In this document: piece after piece, positions 46,244 to 55,448 of the stretch | Layout of the letters: every line of letters begins with the position of its first letter | How positions within the stretch are numbered: position 1 is the stretch's first letter | NCBI RefSeq assembly: GCF_000717475.1 | Contig: NZ_JPIK01000025.1 | Span: 22,219 to 84,165 of the forward strand | Direction: 5' to 3' | Length of the DNA: 61,947 nucleotides | From: Desulfonatronum thiodismutans | Lineage (GTDB): Bacteria; Desulfobacterota; Desulfovibrionia; Desulfovibrionales; Desulfonatronaceae | The notes under the pieces: model-generated | What the model saw: the letters and a program-made list of their open reading frames with translations, nothing else | Database searches by the model: none | Told to the model about the DNA's origin: nothing | Position numbers and translations under genes: made by a program

Positions 46244-46651
46244 ATGAATTCGACGTTTCGGATGCGGACCAGAAAAAGCATGGGCAACCTGCATGTGCGT
46301 TTGGAAGGTGTCTTTGACCCCAACTCCGCGACTTCCCTGGCTCTTGTCTTGCGCGAGGAAGCCACGGTATGCCGGAAGTTTTTCATCAACACCGAGGGCC
46401 TTGAGCGCGTGGAACCTCTGGGGGCCTCCACCTTGCGAACATTCATGAGGGAGTTCACGAAAAATTCCGCGGAGGACGCCAGTTCGCGGATCTACTTCAA
46501 GGGAAGGAACGGCGAACAGATCGCGATGGAAGGCCAGCGGGTTCTGCAAACCAAGCCGACCTCCGGATGCAAGTGCTCCGGGAAATGCAAGGTCTGCAAG
46601 TGCGCCCAGCGGATGGAAGGAAGTCCTCGCCGGTCATCTTGTCACGGATGA
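46244..46651 (+). CDS. STAS-like protein with Cys-rich C-terminal tail
   Basis: The 135-residue product has a STAS-like N-terminal part (GNLHVRLEGVFDPNSATSLAL, then FFINTEGLERVEPLGASTLR with a Ser at the usual phosphosite) resembling the gene at 44229. The last 30 residues hold five cysteines as CKCSGKCKVCKC, in metallothionein style, which could bind zinc, copper or an iron-sulfur cluster. AGGAGA precedes the ATG. The joining of a STAS fold with a metal-binding tail is unusual. Confidence 0.72.
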   Translation: MNSTFRMRTRKSMGNLHVRLEGVFDPNSATSLALVLREEATVCRKFFINTEGLERVEPLGASTLRTFMREFTKNSAEDASSRIYFKGRNGEQIAMEGQRVLQTKPTSGCKCSGKCKVCKCAQRMEGSPRRSSCHG

Positions 46652-46745
46652 TGTCCGGTCGATTCGATTGTTAAGAATGGATTTTTGTCGACGTTAATTG
46701 AAATCGAGTTTCAATTGCATTTTTAACTAGATTGGAGATTGCCAT

Positions 46746-47024
46746 ATGTGCGCGACCTTGATCGGCGGCATGGACCGCCTGAAACCGAATTATCTGCAGA
46801 CCGCCAAAAAAGCCGGCATCAAGTTGAAAATTTTTACCGGCAAGGAAAACACGATTGCCTCTTCTTTGACCGATAGTGAAATGATCATCATCTTTACCAA
46901 CAAGGTCTCCCACCAGGCCCGCAACGAGGCCATGCAAGTCGCCAAAACCCGGAATATCCCCGTGCACATGCTGCATTCCTGCGGCGTTTCCAGTCTGAAG
47001 AAATGTTTGCAGGGCACGGCATAA
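46746..47024 (+). CDS. DUF2325 protein
   Basis: A 92-residue protein with the DUF2325 pattern: a Rossmann-like start (CATLIGGMDRLKPNYLQTAKKAGI), a central strand DSEMIIIFTNKVSHQARNEA and an ending with HSCGVSSLKKCL. The function of the family is unknown; members occur near redox and metal genes. The flavodoxin gene follows after 43 bases, suggesting a shared message. Confidence 0.8.
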   Translation: MCATLIGGMDRLKPNYLQTAKKAGIKLKIFTGKENTIASSLTDSEMIIIFTNKVSHQARNEAMQVAKTRNIPVHMLHSCGVSSLKKCLQGTA

Positions 47025-47067
47025 TCAATGGTTTTCAAAACAATAGAGCAACAAAGGAGAATAAATC

Positions 47068-47514
47068 ATGAGCAAGGTTTTAGTCGTGTACGGCTCCACC
47101 ACGGGGAATACCGAGCATGTGGCCGAGGTGGTCGGAGAAGTGCTTCGGAAGTCGGGCAAAGAGGTCGTTGTCAAGAATGTTACGGATACCAAAGTCTCTG
47201 AGCTGGGGGACGGCTACGACATGACCCTGTTGGGGGTGTCTACCTGGGGGGACGAGGAGATTGAGTTTCAGGAGGATTTCGACTCGTTCTATCAGGATAT
47301 GGACGACGCCAAGCTGGAGGGGAAGAAGGTCGCGCTGTTCGGTTGCGGGGACTCCAGCTACGAACATTTCTGCGGAGCCGTGGTGCTGTTGCGGCAAAAG
47401 GTGGAAGCCCTGTCCGCGGATCTGGTCAACGAGCCCCTGCTCATCGACGGCGATCCGTCCGTGGTGCGATCCGAGATCGAAGAATGGGCCGAGGAAGTCG
47501 GGAGAGCGGCGTGA
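47068..47514 (+). CDS. Flavodoxin (Desulfovibrio type)
   Basis: The 148-residue protein is a short-chain flavodoxin that carries electrons on FMN in place of ferredoxin. The phosphate loop is GSTTGNTEHV, the first FMN stacking region STWGDEEIEFQ holds the Trp, and the second GCGDSSYEHFCGAV holds the Tyr. AAAGGAGA lies before the ATG. It ends a run of signalling and redox genes, and a heptad array starts 27 bases after its stop. Confidence 0.95.
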   Translation: MSKVLVVYGSTTGNTEHVAEVVGEVLRKSGKEVVVKNVTDTKVSELGDGYDMTLLGVSTWGDEEIEFQEDFDSFYQDMDDAKLEGKKVALFGCGDSSYEHFCGAVVLLRQKVEALSADLVNEPLLIDGDPSVVRSEIEEWAEEVGRAA

Positions 47515-47727
47515 AGAGAGGGCGGAGGGAAGAGAGAGGGTTGAGGGCTGAGACCTGAGGGTTGAGGGCTGAGACCTGAGGGGGTGTTCGTTGTTCTTCG
47601 TTGGAAAGCCAACCCATCCCTGGCTCCTGTAGAGTAGGGGAATGGAGCAGAGGCAAGCGCGATAATCAATCTCAGGTCTTAGGTCTCAGGTTTCAGCCCT
47701 ATCTTTTGAACAAGGAACGACGAATAA
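47515..47727. repeat. Composite inverted heptad-repeat element 3
   Basis: Six perfectly in-phase units occupy 47542-47583 (TGAGGGC, TGAGACC, TGAGGGT and again). A GTTCTTC-type heptad run follows (47584-47604) with its inverted counterpart at 47707-47725. Five inverted units lie at 47669-47703. No gene is seen. Confidence 0.75.
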
Positions 47728-48181
47728 CACTACAGCGAAAGTTTGGGAGCAACCACGCATAATCACGACCATTGAAGTTCAATCAGATGACATTCTGGTA
47801 TCTTGGGGGATATTTCTCTCGACCCTGATTACTCCATACGGTTTCCAAGGAAGGCCGTGTTGCATCTTGCTTCATTTCCCTGAAGGGGAGAAATCGTATA
47901 GCCGGTGGTTTTAACCACCGGGAGATGAAAATTACAGGGTGTGAGTCCTGAAGGGACGACATTTTATTCGGCATGAAATGTCGTCCCTTCGGGACTCAAG
48001 CCAATTATATCCCCCAACCCGGTGGTTGAAACCACCGGCTATACGATTAAATCCCTTCAGGATTCCTGAAACCTACTCGGTAACGTAGTGAACGAATACT
48101 CATTTCCGAAGTTACAAATTTAAAAAAAATGAACATGCCGAAGCTTCCTCGGACGGAGAAAACGGAAGTTTCGCTGTAGTG
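47728..48181. mobile_element. MITE-like element with 13-bp terminal inverted repeats
   Basis: CACTACAGCGAAA at 47728-47740 is the exact complement of TTTCGCTGTAGTG at 48169-48181. ATAA flanks both ends (47724-47727 and 48182-48185), as a target duplication would. The 454 bases contain no transposase. Nested inside is the 186-bp palindrome at 47877-48064. Confidence 0.55.
47877..48064. repeat. Nested long palindrome (ATAGCCGGTGG type)
   Basis: The outer arms are CCTGAAGGG with AATCGTATAGCC, the next GGTGGTTTTAACCACC against GGTGGTTGAAACCACC, and the inner pair GGGACGACATTT against AAATGTCGTCCC. It looks like a non-coding, hairpin-forming repeat dispersed in several bacterial phyla. Confidence 0.7.
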
Positions 48182-48218
48182 ATAATTAACGTCAAACGAC
48201 AAACAAACGGAGAACGCC

Positions 48219-48371
48219 ATGATCGACCTGGATAAAGCACGTCAGGAGTACGCGGAGCGACGACAGGAGCTGGTTCGGATGCGGGAGCGGTGGGTTGAAG
48301 AGATGCGGGAATACTCGGAGTTTCTTCGGAACAGGGCTGAAAGAGATGGCGAAGGGGAGGCCGGGGGATGA
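48219..48371 (+). CDS. Small charged helical protein (50 aa)
   Basis: The ATG at 48219 has CGGAG six to seven bases upstream. The 50-residue product is a single amphipathic, highly charged helix by appearance (ARQEYAERRQELVRMRERW) ending in a Gly-rich tail. No domain is recognised. It ends three bases short of the stop of the convergent hybrid kinase. Codon use and ribosome-binding site argue for a real gene, but its size leaves doubt. Confidence 0.5.
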   Translation: MIDLDKARQEYAERRQELVRMRERWVEEMREYSEFLRNRAERDGEGEAGG

Positions 48372-48373
48372 TT

Positions 48374-50818
48374 TCAGCTCCCGGCCTGGGCCAGGAGCTT
48401 GTTGAGCAGTTTCCTGATTTCCTGGATGGTGTACGGTTTGGCTATCGAGTCGACAAAGCCGTATTCTTGGAAATTCGCCATCACCGGGTCGCTGGAATAG
48501 CCGCTGGAGGCTACGATCTTGGCGGCGGGATCGAGCTTCAGGATTTCCCGGACCGCCTCCTTGCCGCCCATGCCGCCGGGAATAGTCAGGTCCATGATTA
48601 CCGCGTCGAAAGGCAGACCTTCAAGCATGGCCTGTTTATACCGGGCCACGGCCTCCTCGCCGTCCTGGACCGAAACGGCCGTGTGTCCCAGGTGTTCCAT
48701 CAGGTCCATGCTGATGTCCAGAATCATCACATCGTCGTCCATTACCAGGATGCGTCCTCCGGGACGGTCCGGATCGTCCTTTTCGGCGGCGCGGGGCGTC
48801 GGCGAGGCGGTGGGAACGGCGGGCAGGAAAACATGGAACGTCGTACTCTGTCCGGGCACGGATTCCACGGTGATGACCCCTCCGTGCCGCTTGATGATGG
48901 AATAGCTTGACGCCAGCCCGAGTCCCGAGCCGCGGGCCTTGGTGGTGAAATACGGATCGAAGATTTTGGTCAGGTGTTCCGGGGAAATACCGTGTCCCTG
49001 GTCGGTCACGGAAATTCGCGTGAACGGTCCGGCATCATGAATGGCCTCCGGGAGTTTTGGGGCGTCGATATTCGCCCCGGTCACGGTGACCAGTCCGCCT
49101 TGGGGCATGGCATGGTGGGCATTGAGCGCCAGGTTGTGAATAACCCGGCTGATTTGATCCGGATCGGCGTGGACGGGCCAGAGGTCGTCGGGGAGCTCGA
49201 AAACGCATTTGGCGTTGGTCCCGCGTAGGGCGAATTCGGACGATTCCCGCGCCAGTTCTCCCAGGGGCAGAATTTTCCGGATGGGGGTTCCGCCCTTGGC
49301 AAAGGTCAGCATCTGTTGGGTCAGGCCCTTGCCTCGGTAGGTGGCGTTTTCAGCCTCGCGAAGCTTGCGCTCGGCCTTGTCCGGTTCGGCCAGGGACAGC
49401 CGGGCCGAGGTAATGTTCCCCAGGATCGCGGTCAGGGTGTTGTTGAAGTCGTGGGCGATGCCTCCGGCCAGAACTCCCAGTGACTCCAGCTTTTCGGCCT
49501 TGAGGGCTTCGTCCTGGAGGCGTTGCTTTTCGGTTTCGTCCCGAAATGCCAGCACTACGCCGATCACCCGGCTTTCCCTGTCCCGGATCGGGGCCGCGTT
49601 GGACGTGATGATTCGTTGCTTTCCGTCCCTGGAAACAAGGTGGCCGGTGTCGCCCAACTGGCGAACGATTCCGTTCGCCAAGACTCCCCGGACCATATCC
49701 TCGACCTCTCCGAAACGATCATCCCGCACCTGGAGCACTTCGGGCAAGAGCCGTCCCTGGGCCTCGCTCTGGGACCAGCCGGTCAGCTCCTCGGCGGCCT
49801 TGTTCAGAAACAGCACCTGTCCTTCAGTATCCGCCGCGATCACGCCGTCGCCGATGGATCTCAGGGTCACGGCCAATCGCTCCGAGGCCAACTCCGCCGC
49901 CTCGGCCAAACGTTGCGCGTCCAGCCTGCTGTTTTCGGCATGGGTCAGAGCGCTTTTCAGGCTGGTTACCATCTCGGTGATGGCCTGCATCAACCGCCTT
50001 GCTTCTCCGTAAAAGCGCCCCGTGACTCGGGCGTTGAGGTCTCCGGCTGAGACCTTGTCCGCATAATCGGCCAGAATGCCCAAGGACCTGGTGAACACGA
50101 CGGAGGCGAGCAGGGTCGCCGGCAGGATGAGAAGCAGGATGATCAGCGAAAACGAGATCACCTCAGTGCGCAGGACGCGCATTTCGGCCTGAATGTCGTC
50201 GATGTACAGGCCGGTGCCCAAAATCCAGCCCCAGGGTTCGAAGAGCAGAGCATAAGATTCCTTGAGGTGCCAGCCTTCCTCGTCCATGCCCTCGGAGTGC
50301 GGCCGGGGCCAGTTGTAGCTCACGAAGCCGTCTCCGGTCTTCGTGACAACCTCGACAATCGCCCAGGTGATGTTTTTTTCATGGGCAAAGTACTGTATCG
50401 GGCCGTTGATGCCGTACTGGATGCGCGTGACGCAGTAGTACATAGGGTTGTCGGGCAAAGCGTCTTCCAGTTCCGTAATGAAGGGATGCATGATAAGCCG
50501 AAGGTCAAGCGCGTCGTCGCTTCTGATCCAAAAATAACCGTCCCGTCCATAGCGAATGTGCCTGATCCGTTGCTTGGCTCGTTCCTGGGCGTCCTCAAGG
50601 GTCAATTCCCCGTCCCGTACCCGCTGCACGTACTCGTCGAGCAGGGAGTGGACCGAGTGCGCGACATGCATCAGCGCCTCCCTCCTGCCGTACAGCAACC
50701 GCTCCTGAATCAAGGGCACGAAATAGAACATAATAGTCCCCCAAAAAAAGAGGACGAGCGCCAGAATCAACCCGAAGGTCTTGGCGGGGATGGACAGGTT
50801 CAGGAGCTTGTTGAGCAT
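48374..50818 (-). CDS. Hybrid sensor histidine kinase/response regulator (Cache-HAMP-PAS-HisKA-REC)
   Basis: The 814-residue product has a membrane helix near residues 12-33, a periplasmic Cache-type domain (RDGYFWIRSDDALDLRLIMHP), a second membrane helix, HAMP, a PAS domain (GDGVIAADTEGQVLFLNKAAEELTGWS), a HisKA domain with AHDFNNTLTAILGN, a HATPase and a C-terminal receiver (VMDDDVMILDI, DAVIMDLTIPGGMGG). The ATG at 50818 was taken; a TTG at 50857 would add 13 residues. A chemotaxis receptor gene lies upstream in the same direction. Confidence 0.92.
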   Translation of the reverse strand: MLNKLLNLSIPAKTFGLILALVLFFWGTIMFYFVPLIQERLLYGRREALMHVAHSVHSLLDEYVQRVRDGELTLEDAQERAKQRIRHIRYGRDGYFWIRSDDALDLRLIMHPFITELEDALPDNPMYYCVTRIQYGINGPIQYFAHEKNITWAIVEVVTKTGDGFVSYNWPRPHSEGMDEEGWHLKESYALLFEPWGWILGTGLYIDDIQAEMRVLRTEVISFSLIILLLILPATLLASVVFTRSLGILADYADKVSAGDLNARVTGRFYGEARRLMQAITEMVTSLKSALTHAENSRLDAQRLAEAAELASERLAVTLRSIGDGVIAADTEGQVLFLNKAAEELTGWSQSEAQGRLLPEVLQVRDDRFGEVEDMVRGVLANGIVRQLGDTGHLVSRDGKQRIITSNAAPIRDRESRVIGVVLAFRDETEKQRLQDEALKAEKLESLGVLAGGIAHDFNNTLTAILGNITSARLSLAEPDKAERKLREAENATYRGKGLTQQMLTFAKGGTPIRKILPLGELARESSEFALRGTNAKCVFELPDDLWPVHADPDQISRVIHNLALNAHHAMPQGGLVTVTGANIDAPKLPEAIHDAGPFTRISVTDQGHGISPEHLTKIFDPYFTTKARGSGLGLASSYSIIKRHGGVITVESVPGQSTTFHVFLPAVPTASPTPRAAEKDDPDRPGGRILVMDDDVMILDISMDLMEHLGHTAVSVQDGEEAVARYKQAMLEGLPFDAVIMDLTIPGGMGGKEAVREILKLDPAAKIVASSGYSSDPVMANFQEYGFVDSIAKPYTIQEIRKLLNKLLAQAGS

Positions 50819-50980
50819 GGAGTGTTTTCGATTCGAATAAAACGAATTTGGGTTCAAAGGACAACAGCATCAATCGAAGTCGCTATCGAAACCAGCCTGT
50901 TGTCATCGCGGCTTGAGACATGGTTTTTTGTGCCCGAGTTTGAGCACGATATCATGTTCATTACGGATGCGTCGTTCTGG

Positions 50981-51015
50981 GGAGCCGTCTCGACGTTTGG
51001 CGCCGAGACGGCTCC
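50981..51015. terminator. Hairpin shared with 61894-61924
   Basis: GGAGCCGTCTCG pairs with CGAGACGGCTCC around a short inner stem. It lies 19 bases past the stop of the minus-strand chemotaxis receptor and has no T run. An almost identical hairpin is found at 61894. Confidence 0.55.
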
Positions 51016-51033
51016 GTAAACAAACGAGATTGA

Positions 51034-53070
51034 TCAGCCGTTCTTCATCCCCTGCACCAGCTTCTGCAGTTCCACGGCCTGCTGGGCCAGTTCGGAGATG
51101 GCCTGGGCCGACTGGTTCATGACCTCGCTGGTTTCCGAGGATATCCGGTTGATGTCCTCCACCCCGCGGTTGATCTCCTCGCTGGTGGCGGACTGTTGTT
51201 CCGCGGCCGTGGCAATGGAGCGGACCTGATCCGCGGCTTGCTCGGACAAGGCCAGAATTTCCCGGAGTGCGTCCCCGGACTGGTTGGCCAGCTTGGTGGC
51301 GTCGCCAATGGCGGCCACGGACTGGTCCATGCCCCGGATATTGGCCTGGGTGCCTTGTTGAATGGCGGAAATGGCCTCACCCACTTCCTTGGTGGCGTTC
51401 ATGGTTTTTTCGGCCAGTTTGCGCACCTCGTCGGCTACCACGGCGAAACCGCGTCCGGCATCCCCGGCCCGGGCCGCCTCGATGGCCGCGTTCAGGGCCA
51501 GCAGGTTGGTCTGGTCGGCTATGTCCTCGATCACGGTCATGATCCGCCCGATCTGTTCGGCCTGGCGACCGAGCTGGTCCAGGTTGTTCTTCATATCCTG
51601 AGCCTGAGCCTGCACCGTGTTGATGGCCTTGACCGAGTCGCTGACCACTTTCGCGCCGTCCACGGCCTTGGTCCGGGCCTGGTCCGAGGCCTCGGCGGCC
51701 TGGGAGGCGTTTTTGGCCACTTCCAGCACCGTGGCGTTCATCTCCTCCATGGCCGTGGCCGTTTCGCCCGTGCGGCTCTTCTGCTCCTCCGCCCCCCGGC
51801 TGGCCTCTTCCACCTGGGCTGAAAGTTCTTCCGAGGCCGAGGTCATGCGTTCCACCACGCCTTCGATATTGGTCGCGGCCTGCAGCATGCCGTCGCGCTT
51901 GGCCGTTTCGGCCTGCGCCCGGGCTTCCTCGGCCTCCTGGGTGGCGACCTGGGCTTTTTCGGTTTCCTGGCGGGCCAGTTCAGACTGATGTTCGGCCTCC
52001 TTCATTTTCTCGATCAAGGATTGAACCATGGTCTGGATGTTCAAATTCAAGCGCCCGATCTCATCCATCTGGTTAATGCCGGACCGGGCCTGCAAGTCAC
52101 CCTGGGCCACGGCTTCGGCATAGGCCATCAGGCGCCTGATCGGCCCGGTGATGACCCGGCTGATGAGCAGGGCCGCGACAACGCCCACGAACAGGAACAC
52201 GGCCGAGGCCCAGGCTACGGAGCTTCTGAGCGCGTACACGTCGGCCAACACGTCGTCCCTCACGGCTCCCACGGCGATGGACCATTTCGTACCGGGAATG
52301 GGCGCAAAGCCAAAGAAGCGATCGTTGCCCGCGAAGTAGTATTCGTCGAAGCCGCGTTCGCCCTTTATCATGCGCTGCGTCATCTGGGCGAGGCGGGCAT
52401 ATTCGGGATTTGTCCTAGCTTCCTCGATGGAATTGAGCTGGTCGAGCACGAGTTGTCGGTTGTTGTGCGCGATGAGCGTGCCTTTGCCGTCGATGATGTA
52501 GGAATAACCCGTGCGGCCGTATTTGATCTCGTCCGTGATCAGGCTGAACATGGTAGCGCCGAGTCTGGCGAAAAGTACGGCCGCGATCTGTCCCCGCTCG
52601 TTCCGGATGGGCGCGGCCACGATCATCACCGGCTCGTTGGTCACCCGGCTGATGAGGACGTCCGAAGCCACGGCTTCACCGCCCAAGGCGACCCTGAAGT
52701 AGTCACGGTCACCGAGGTCGGCGGTCGATCCGTCCGAATAGCGCGCTTGCCCGTTCGGGGCGATGATGCCCATGACCAGATAGCCATGTCGTTTGTTCTC
52801 GTCCTCCAGGACTGGAGCCTGCTGGCTCCAGTCCATGGACCGGATGGCGTTCCTGTTGGCCACGCTCTGCACGGCCAGGAGGTGGTAGTCCAGGTGGCTG
52901 CGCACGAGCTTGGCACCCTCTTCGGCCATTGTCGGCATGTTTTCGTGTACGACATTGGTGACCGCGGTGGATGCCCTGTCGTAGGCGATGTAACCGAGGC
53001 CCCCGCAGACCAGGACAAGCAGAAGCGACAAACCGCCGATGAGTTTAGCGCCGATGGGAATGTTCTTCAC
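51034..53070 (-). CDS. Methyl-accepting chemotaxis protein with Cache domain
   Basis: The 678-residue receptor has a membrane helix at about residues 8-28, a double-Cache periplasmic sensor ([17 protein letters not shown] and [15 protein letters not shown]), a second membrane helix, HAMP ([19 protein letters not shown]) and the signalling domain with the tip [20 protein letters not shown]. The GTG at 53070 is chosen because AAGGAG is seven bases upstream; an ATG at 53118 would add 16 basic residues without support. Cache sensors usually bind small acids or amino acids. Confidence 0.93.
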   Translation of the reverse strand: MKNIPIGAKLIGGLSLLLVLVCGGLGYIAYDRASTAVTNVVHENMPTMAEEGAKLVRSHLDYHLLAVQSVANRNAIRSMDWSQQAPVLEDENKRHGYLVMGIIAPNGQARYSDGSTADLGDRDYFRVALGGEAVASDVLISRVTNEPVMIVAAPIRNERGQIAAVLFARLGATMFSLITDEIKYGRTGYSYIIDGKGTLIAHNNRQLVLDQLNSIEEARTNPEYARLAQMTQRMIKGERGFDEYYFAGNDRFFGFAPIPGTKWSIAVGAVRDDVLADVYALRSSVAWASAVFLFVGVVAALLISRVITGPIRRLMAYAEAVAQGDLQARSGINQMDEIGRLNLNIQTMVQSLIEKMKEAEHQSELARQETEKAQVATQEAEEARAQAETAKRDGMLQAATNIEGVVERMTSASEELSAQVEEASRGAEEQKSRTGETATAMEEMNATVLEVAKNASQAAEASDQARTKAVDGAKVVSDSVKAINTVQAQAQDMKNNLDQLGRQAEQIGRIMTVIEDIADQTNLLALNAAIEAARAGDAGRGFAVVADEVRKLAEKTMNATKEVGEAISAIQQGTQANIRGMDQSVAAIGDATKLANQSGDALREILALSEQAADQVRSIATAAEQQSATSEEINRGVEDINRISSETSEVMNQSAQAISELAQQAVELQKLVQGMKNG

Positions 53071-53738
53071 ATCTTTCTCCTTCGTGATTTTGGTCGGCCT
53101 TGCGTTGGCCATGGACAAGTTGATGGATTGTGACAGATTGTGACAATAATTGTTTCAATAGCACATGTGGAAATCGTGTACAGGCCGGATGATGTCCAAT
53201 TTTTGCCTATTTTTGAAAGAGCAGGAGGCTTTTTCTTTCTGTCAGACTCGGACTTCGCGAGGGGAAGGCCGAGTTAGTGTGGGGTTTCTGATTATTGTTC
53301 ACGAAGTCAATGTAATAGCGGGAAATTGTTCGGGGGCGGGAGTCGTGTCTCTGGGGTTTTTGCTCTTTTCGAACTTTGCCTGTCGCGGAGACAGATTGTG
53401 AGTCTGGTTATCAAGATTGTTGACAGGCAAGGCATCGCCGAGTAGGGAGAGCGGCCTGGTTTGGCTTTGGAAGCTCCGATTGGTTCCATGGCATGCCGGG
53501 TTGGGAAGAAGAGATTACATTTTCTGCCCGAAACGATTGATTGCACGCAGCATTCGCCGAATCGATCCGCCATTGAAGTCTGAATTTGGTTATAATGGTA
53601 ATCGTCATCGAAATCTGGATTGGGAAGTCCGGCGGATCATGAATCAACCGCCATGCCGGTCTTCATGCCGATGTCGGTTTTTGAGCTTGTTCCGGGATGA
53701 TCGATTCCCACAACACACAGCCGTATAAGGAGACATTG
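53071..53738. other. Divergent intergenic region, 668 bases
   Basis: It separates the chemotaxis receptor from the nickel-type operon. Two direct decamers ATTGTGACAG and ATTGTGACAA lie at 53127-53146, and TATAAT at 53591-53596. Open frames of 60-100 codons on both strands lack ribosome-binding sites and protein-like composition. I see no gene in it. Confidence 0.5.
53591..53596 (+). promoter_or_regulatory. Candidate -10 of the nik operon
   Basis: A perfect TATAAT preceded by TTTGGT, 143 bases ahead of the nikA start. No clear -35 is found at the right distance. The following TGGTAATCGTCATCG could hold an operator, which I cannot assign. Confidence 0.3.
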
Positions 53739-55337
53739 ATGGTCACTGTCAGGAACGTATTGGGATGTGTCGTCGCGGCTTCGTTGCTGCTTTCCAGCAT
53801 GGTCGTGTCCGCTTCGGGCAAAGATCCGGAGGATACGCTGGTCATGGCCAATTTTCGCGACCTGCGGGATCTGAATCCGCATTTGTACGGAGGTGAACTC
53901 TTTGCCCAGAATCTGCTGTTCGAAGGACTGATCTTCCTCAATGAAGAAGGAGAGCCCGAACCCTGGCTGGCCGAGAGCTGGGAAGTAAGCCCGGACGGCA
54001 AGGTGTACACCTTCAAGCTGCGTGAAGACGTGACGTTTTCAGACGGGGTCCGGTTCGACGCGCACGCGGCGAAAAAGAACTTCGACGCCGTGTTGGACAA
54101 CGGGGCGCGGCACGGTTGGCTGGAGTCCGTGCGGATGATGATAGACATTGAGGAAACCGGGAAACAGAGCGTGCGCGTGAAGGACGACTTTACCTTGGAG
54201 ATCGAGTTTTCCGCTCCCTATTACCCCTTTATCATTGAGCTGGGGGTCACCCGGCCGTTTCGGATGCTGTCTCCGGCCTGCTTCAAGGACGGGACGACCA
54301 AGAACGGGGTGGCCTGCCTGTCCGGCACCGGGAGCTATGTCCTGGAGATGAACAGGGTGGACGAGTATTCGGAATTCGTCCGCAACCCGAATTATTGGGG
54401 GGAGTCGCCGAGCATCGGGAAGATCGTCGCCAAGGTCATTCCGGACAATCAGGCCCGGCTGATGGCGCTGGACAACGGCGGGATCGACCTGCTCTACGGC
54501 CTGCAATTGATCAGTCCCCAGGCGTTCAAGCAGTTTTCCGAAAAAAAGGGCTTCGCGGGCGCACTGTCCGGGCCGGTTTCCACCCGGATGCTGGTGCTGA
54601 ACACCACCAGCGAGAATCTCCGGGACGTCCGGGTTCGCCGGGCTCTTCAGCACCTGACCAGCAAGGAGCTGATCAGCGAGCGGATCATGCTGGGCCTGGA
54701 AGCGCCGGCCCTGACGCTGTTTTCCAGATCCATTCCCTATGCCGACATCGACCTTGAGCCCTATCAGTACGATCAATCCGCGGCCGAAAAGCTGCTGGAC
54801 GAGGCCGGGTGGGTGAAGAGCGGCCAGGTTCGCTCGAAGGACGGGAAGCCGCTGGAGATCACTCTGACTTATGACACCAACAAGGTCATGGAGCGGACCA
54901 TTGCGCAGTTCCTGCAAAGCGAGTGGAGCAAGGCCGGCGTCAAGCTGAATCTCGTGGGCGAGGAAGAACAGGCGCACCGGGATCGCCTGATGGCCGGCAA
55001 TTTCGACATTTCCTTCAATATTTCCTGGGGCACGCCCTACGACCCGCAATCCTTCCTGAGCGGCATGCTCAAACCCGTGTACGGAGACTATGCCGCGCAA
55101 CAGGGGCTGGAGGAAAAGCAACGGATCGACGAGACCATCCTCAAGGCCGTGGCCGCGGTGGACGAAGACGAGCGCCAGGCCCACTACACCTACATTCTGG
55201 AGACCCTGCACCGGGAGGCCGTGTATCTGCCCCTGACCTACGAGCGCAACAGGGCCATCTTCAATTCCAGGGTGGGCAACGTCGGCTTCAACCCCTCCCA
55301 GTTTGAAATCCCTCTGCAATTCATGACCTTGCAATAA
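53739..55337 (+). CDS. nikA: Nickel/metallophore ABC transporter substrate-binding protein (NikA family)
   Basis: The 532-residue exported protein of the SBP_bac_5 family has a signal peptide ending SASG and the family pattern LRDLNPHLYGGELFAQNLLFEGL, then KLREDVTFSDGVRFDA. The NikA subgroup binds nickel as a complex with small chelators. The ATG at 53739 has AAGGAG seven bases upstream. Permease and ATPase genes follow after a terminator-like hairpin. Peptide or opine-metallophore binding is an alternative. Confidence 0.87.
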   Translation: MVTVRNVLGCVVAASLLLSSMVVSASGKDPEDTLVMANFRDLRDLNPHLYGGELFAQNLLFEGLIFLNEEGEPEPWLAESWEVSPDGKVYTFKLREDVTFSDGVRFDAHAAKKNFDAVLDNGARHGWLESVRMMIDIEETGKQSVRVKDDFTLEIEFSAPYYPFIIELGVTRPFRMLSPACFKDGTTKNGVACLSGTGSYVLEMNRVDEYSEFVRNPNYWGESPSIGKIVAKVIPDNQARLMALDNGGIDLLYGLQLISPQAFKQFSEKKGFAGALSGPVSTRMLVLNTTSENLRDVRVRRALQHLTSKELISERIMLGLEAPALTLFSRSIPYADIDLEPYQYDQSAAEKLLDEAGWVKSGQVRSKDGKPLEITLTYDTNKVMERTIAQFLQSEWSKAGVKLNLVGEEEQAHRDRLMAGNFDISFNISWGTPYDPQSFLSGMLKPVYGDYAAQQGLEEKQRIDETILKAVAAVDEDERQAHYTYILETLHREAVYLPLTYERNRAIFNSRVGNVGFNPSQFEIPLQFMTLQ

Positions 55338-55342
55338 GCATC

Positions 55343-55386
55343 AGGGCATTCGGGCCTTCCCCGGAAGGCTCGAATGCCCTTTTTCG
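55343..55386 (+). terminator. Terminator-like hairpin between nikA and nikB
   Basis: AGGGCATTCGGGCCTTCC pairs, with one mismatch, with GGAAGGCTCGAATGCCCT around CC, followed by TTTTT. Read-through would set a lower level for the membrane parts than for the binding protein. Confidence 0.8.
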
Positions 55387-55448
55387 ACGTCCGCGACAAC
55401 AGGTCCCGTCCCGACTCGTCTTTCACGTCATCATTCCGGTTGGTCAAC

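Noticed and set aside
47783..47974. A 63-codon minus-strand frame inside the MITE-like element.
   Set aside because: It runs through the palindrome arms and has no domain or ribosome-binding site.
53165..53401. A 78-codon plus-strand frame in the gap before nikA.
   Set aside because: It has no ribosome-binding site, unusual composition and no neighbour relation.
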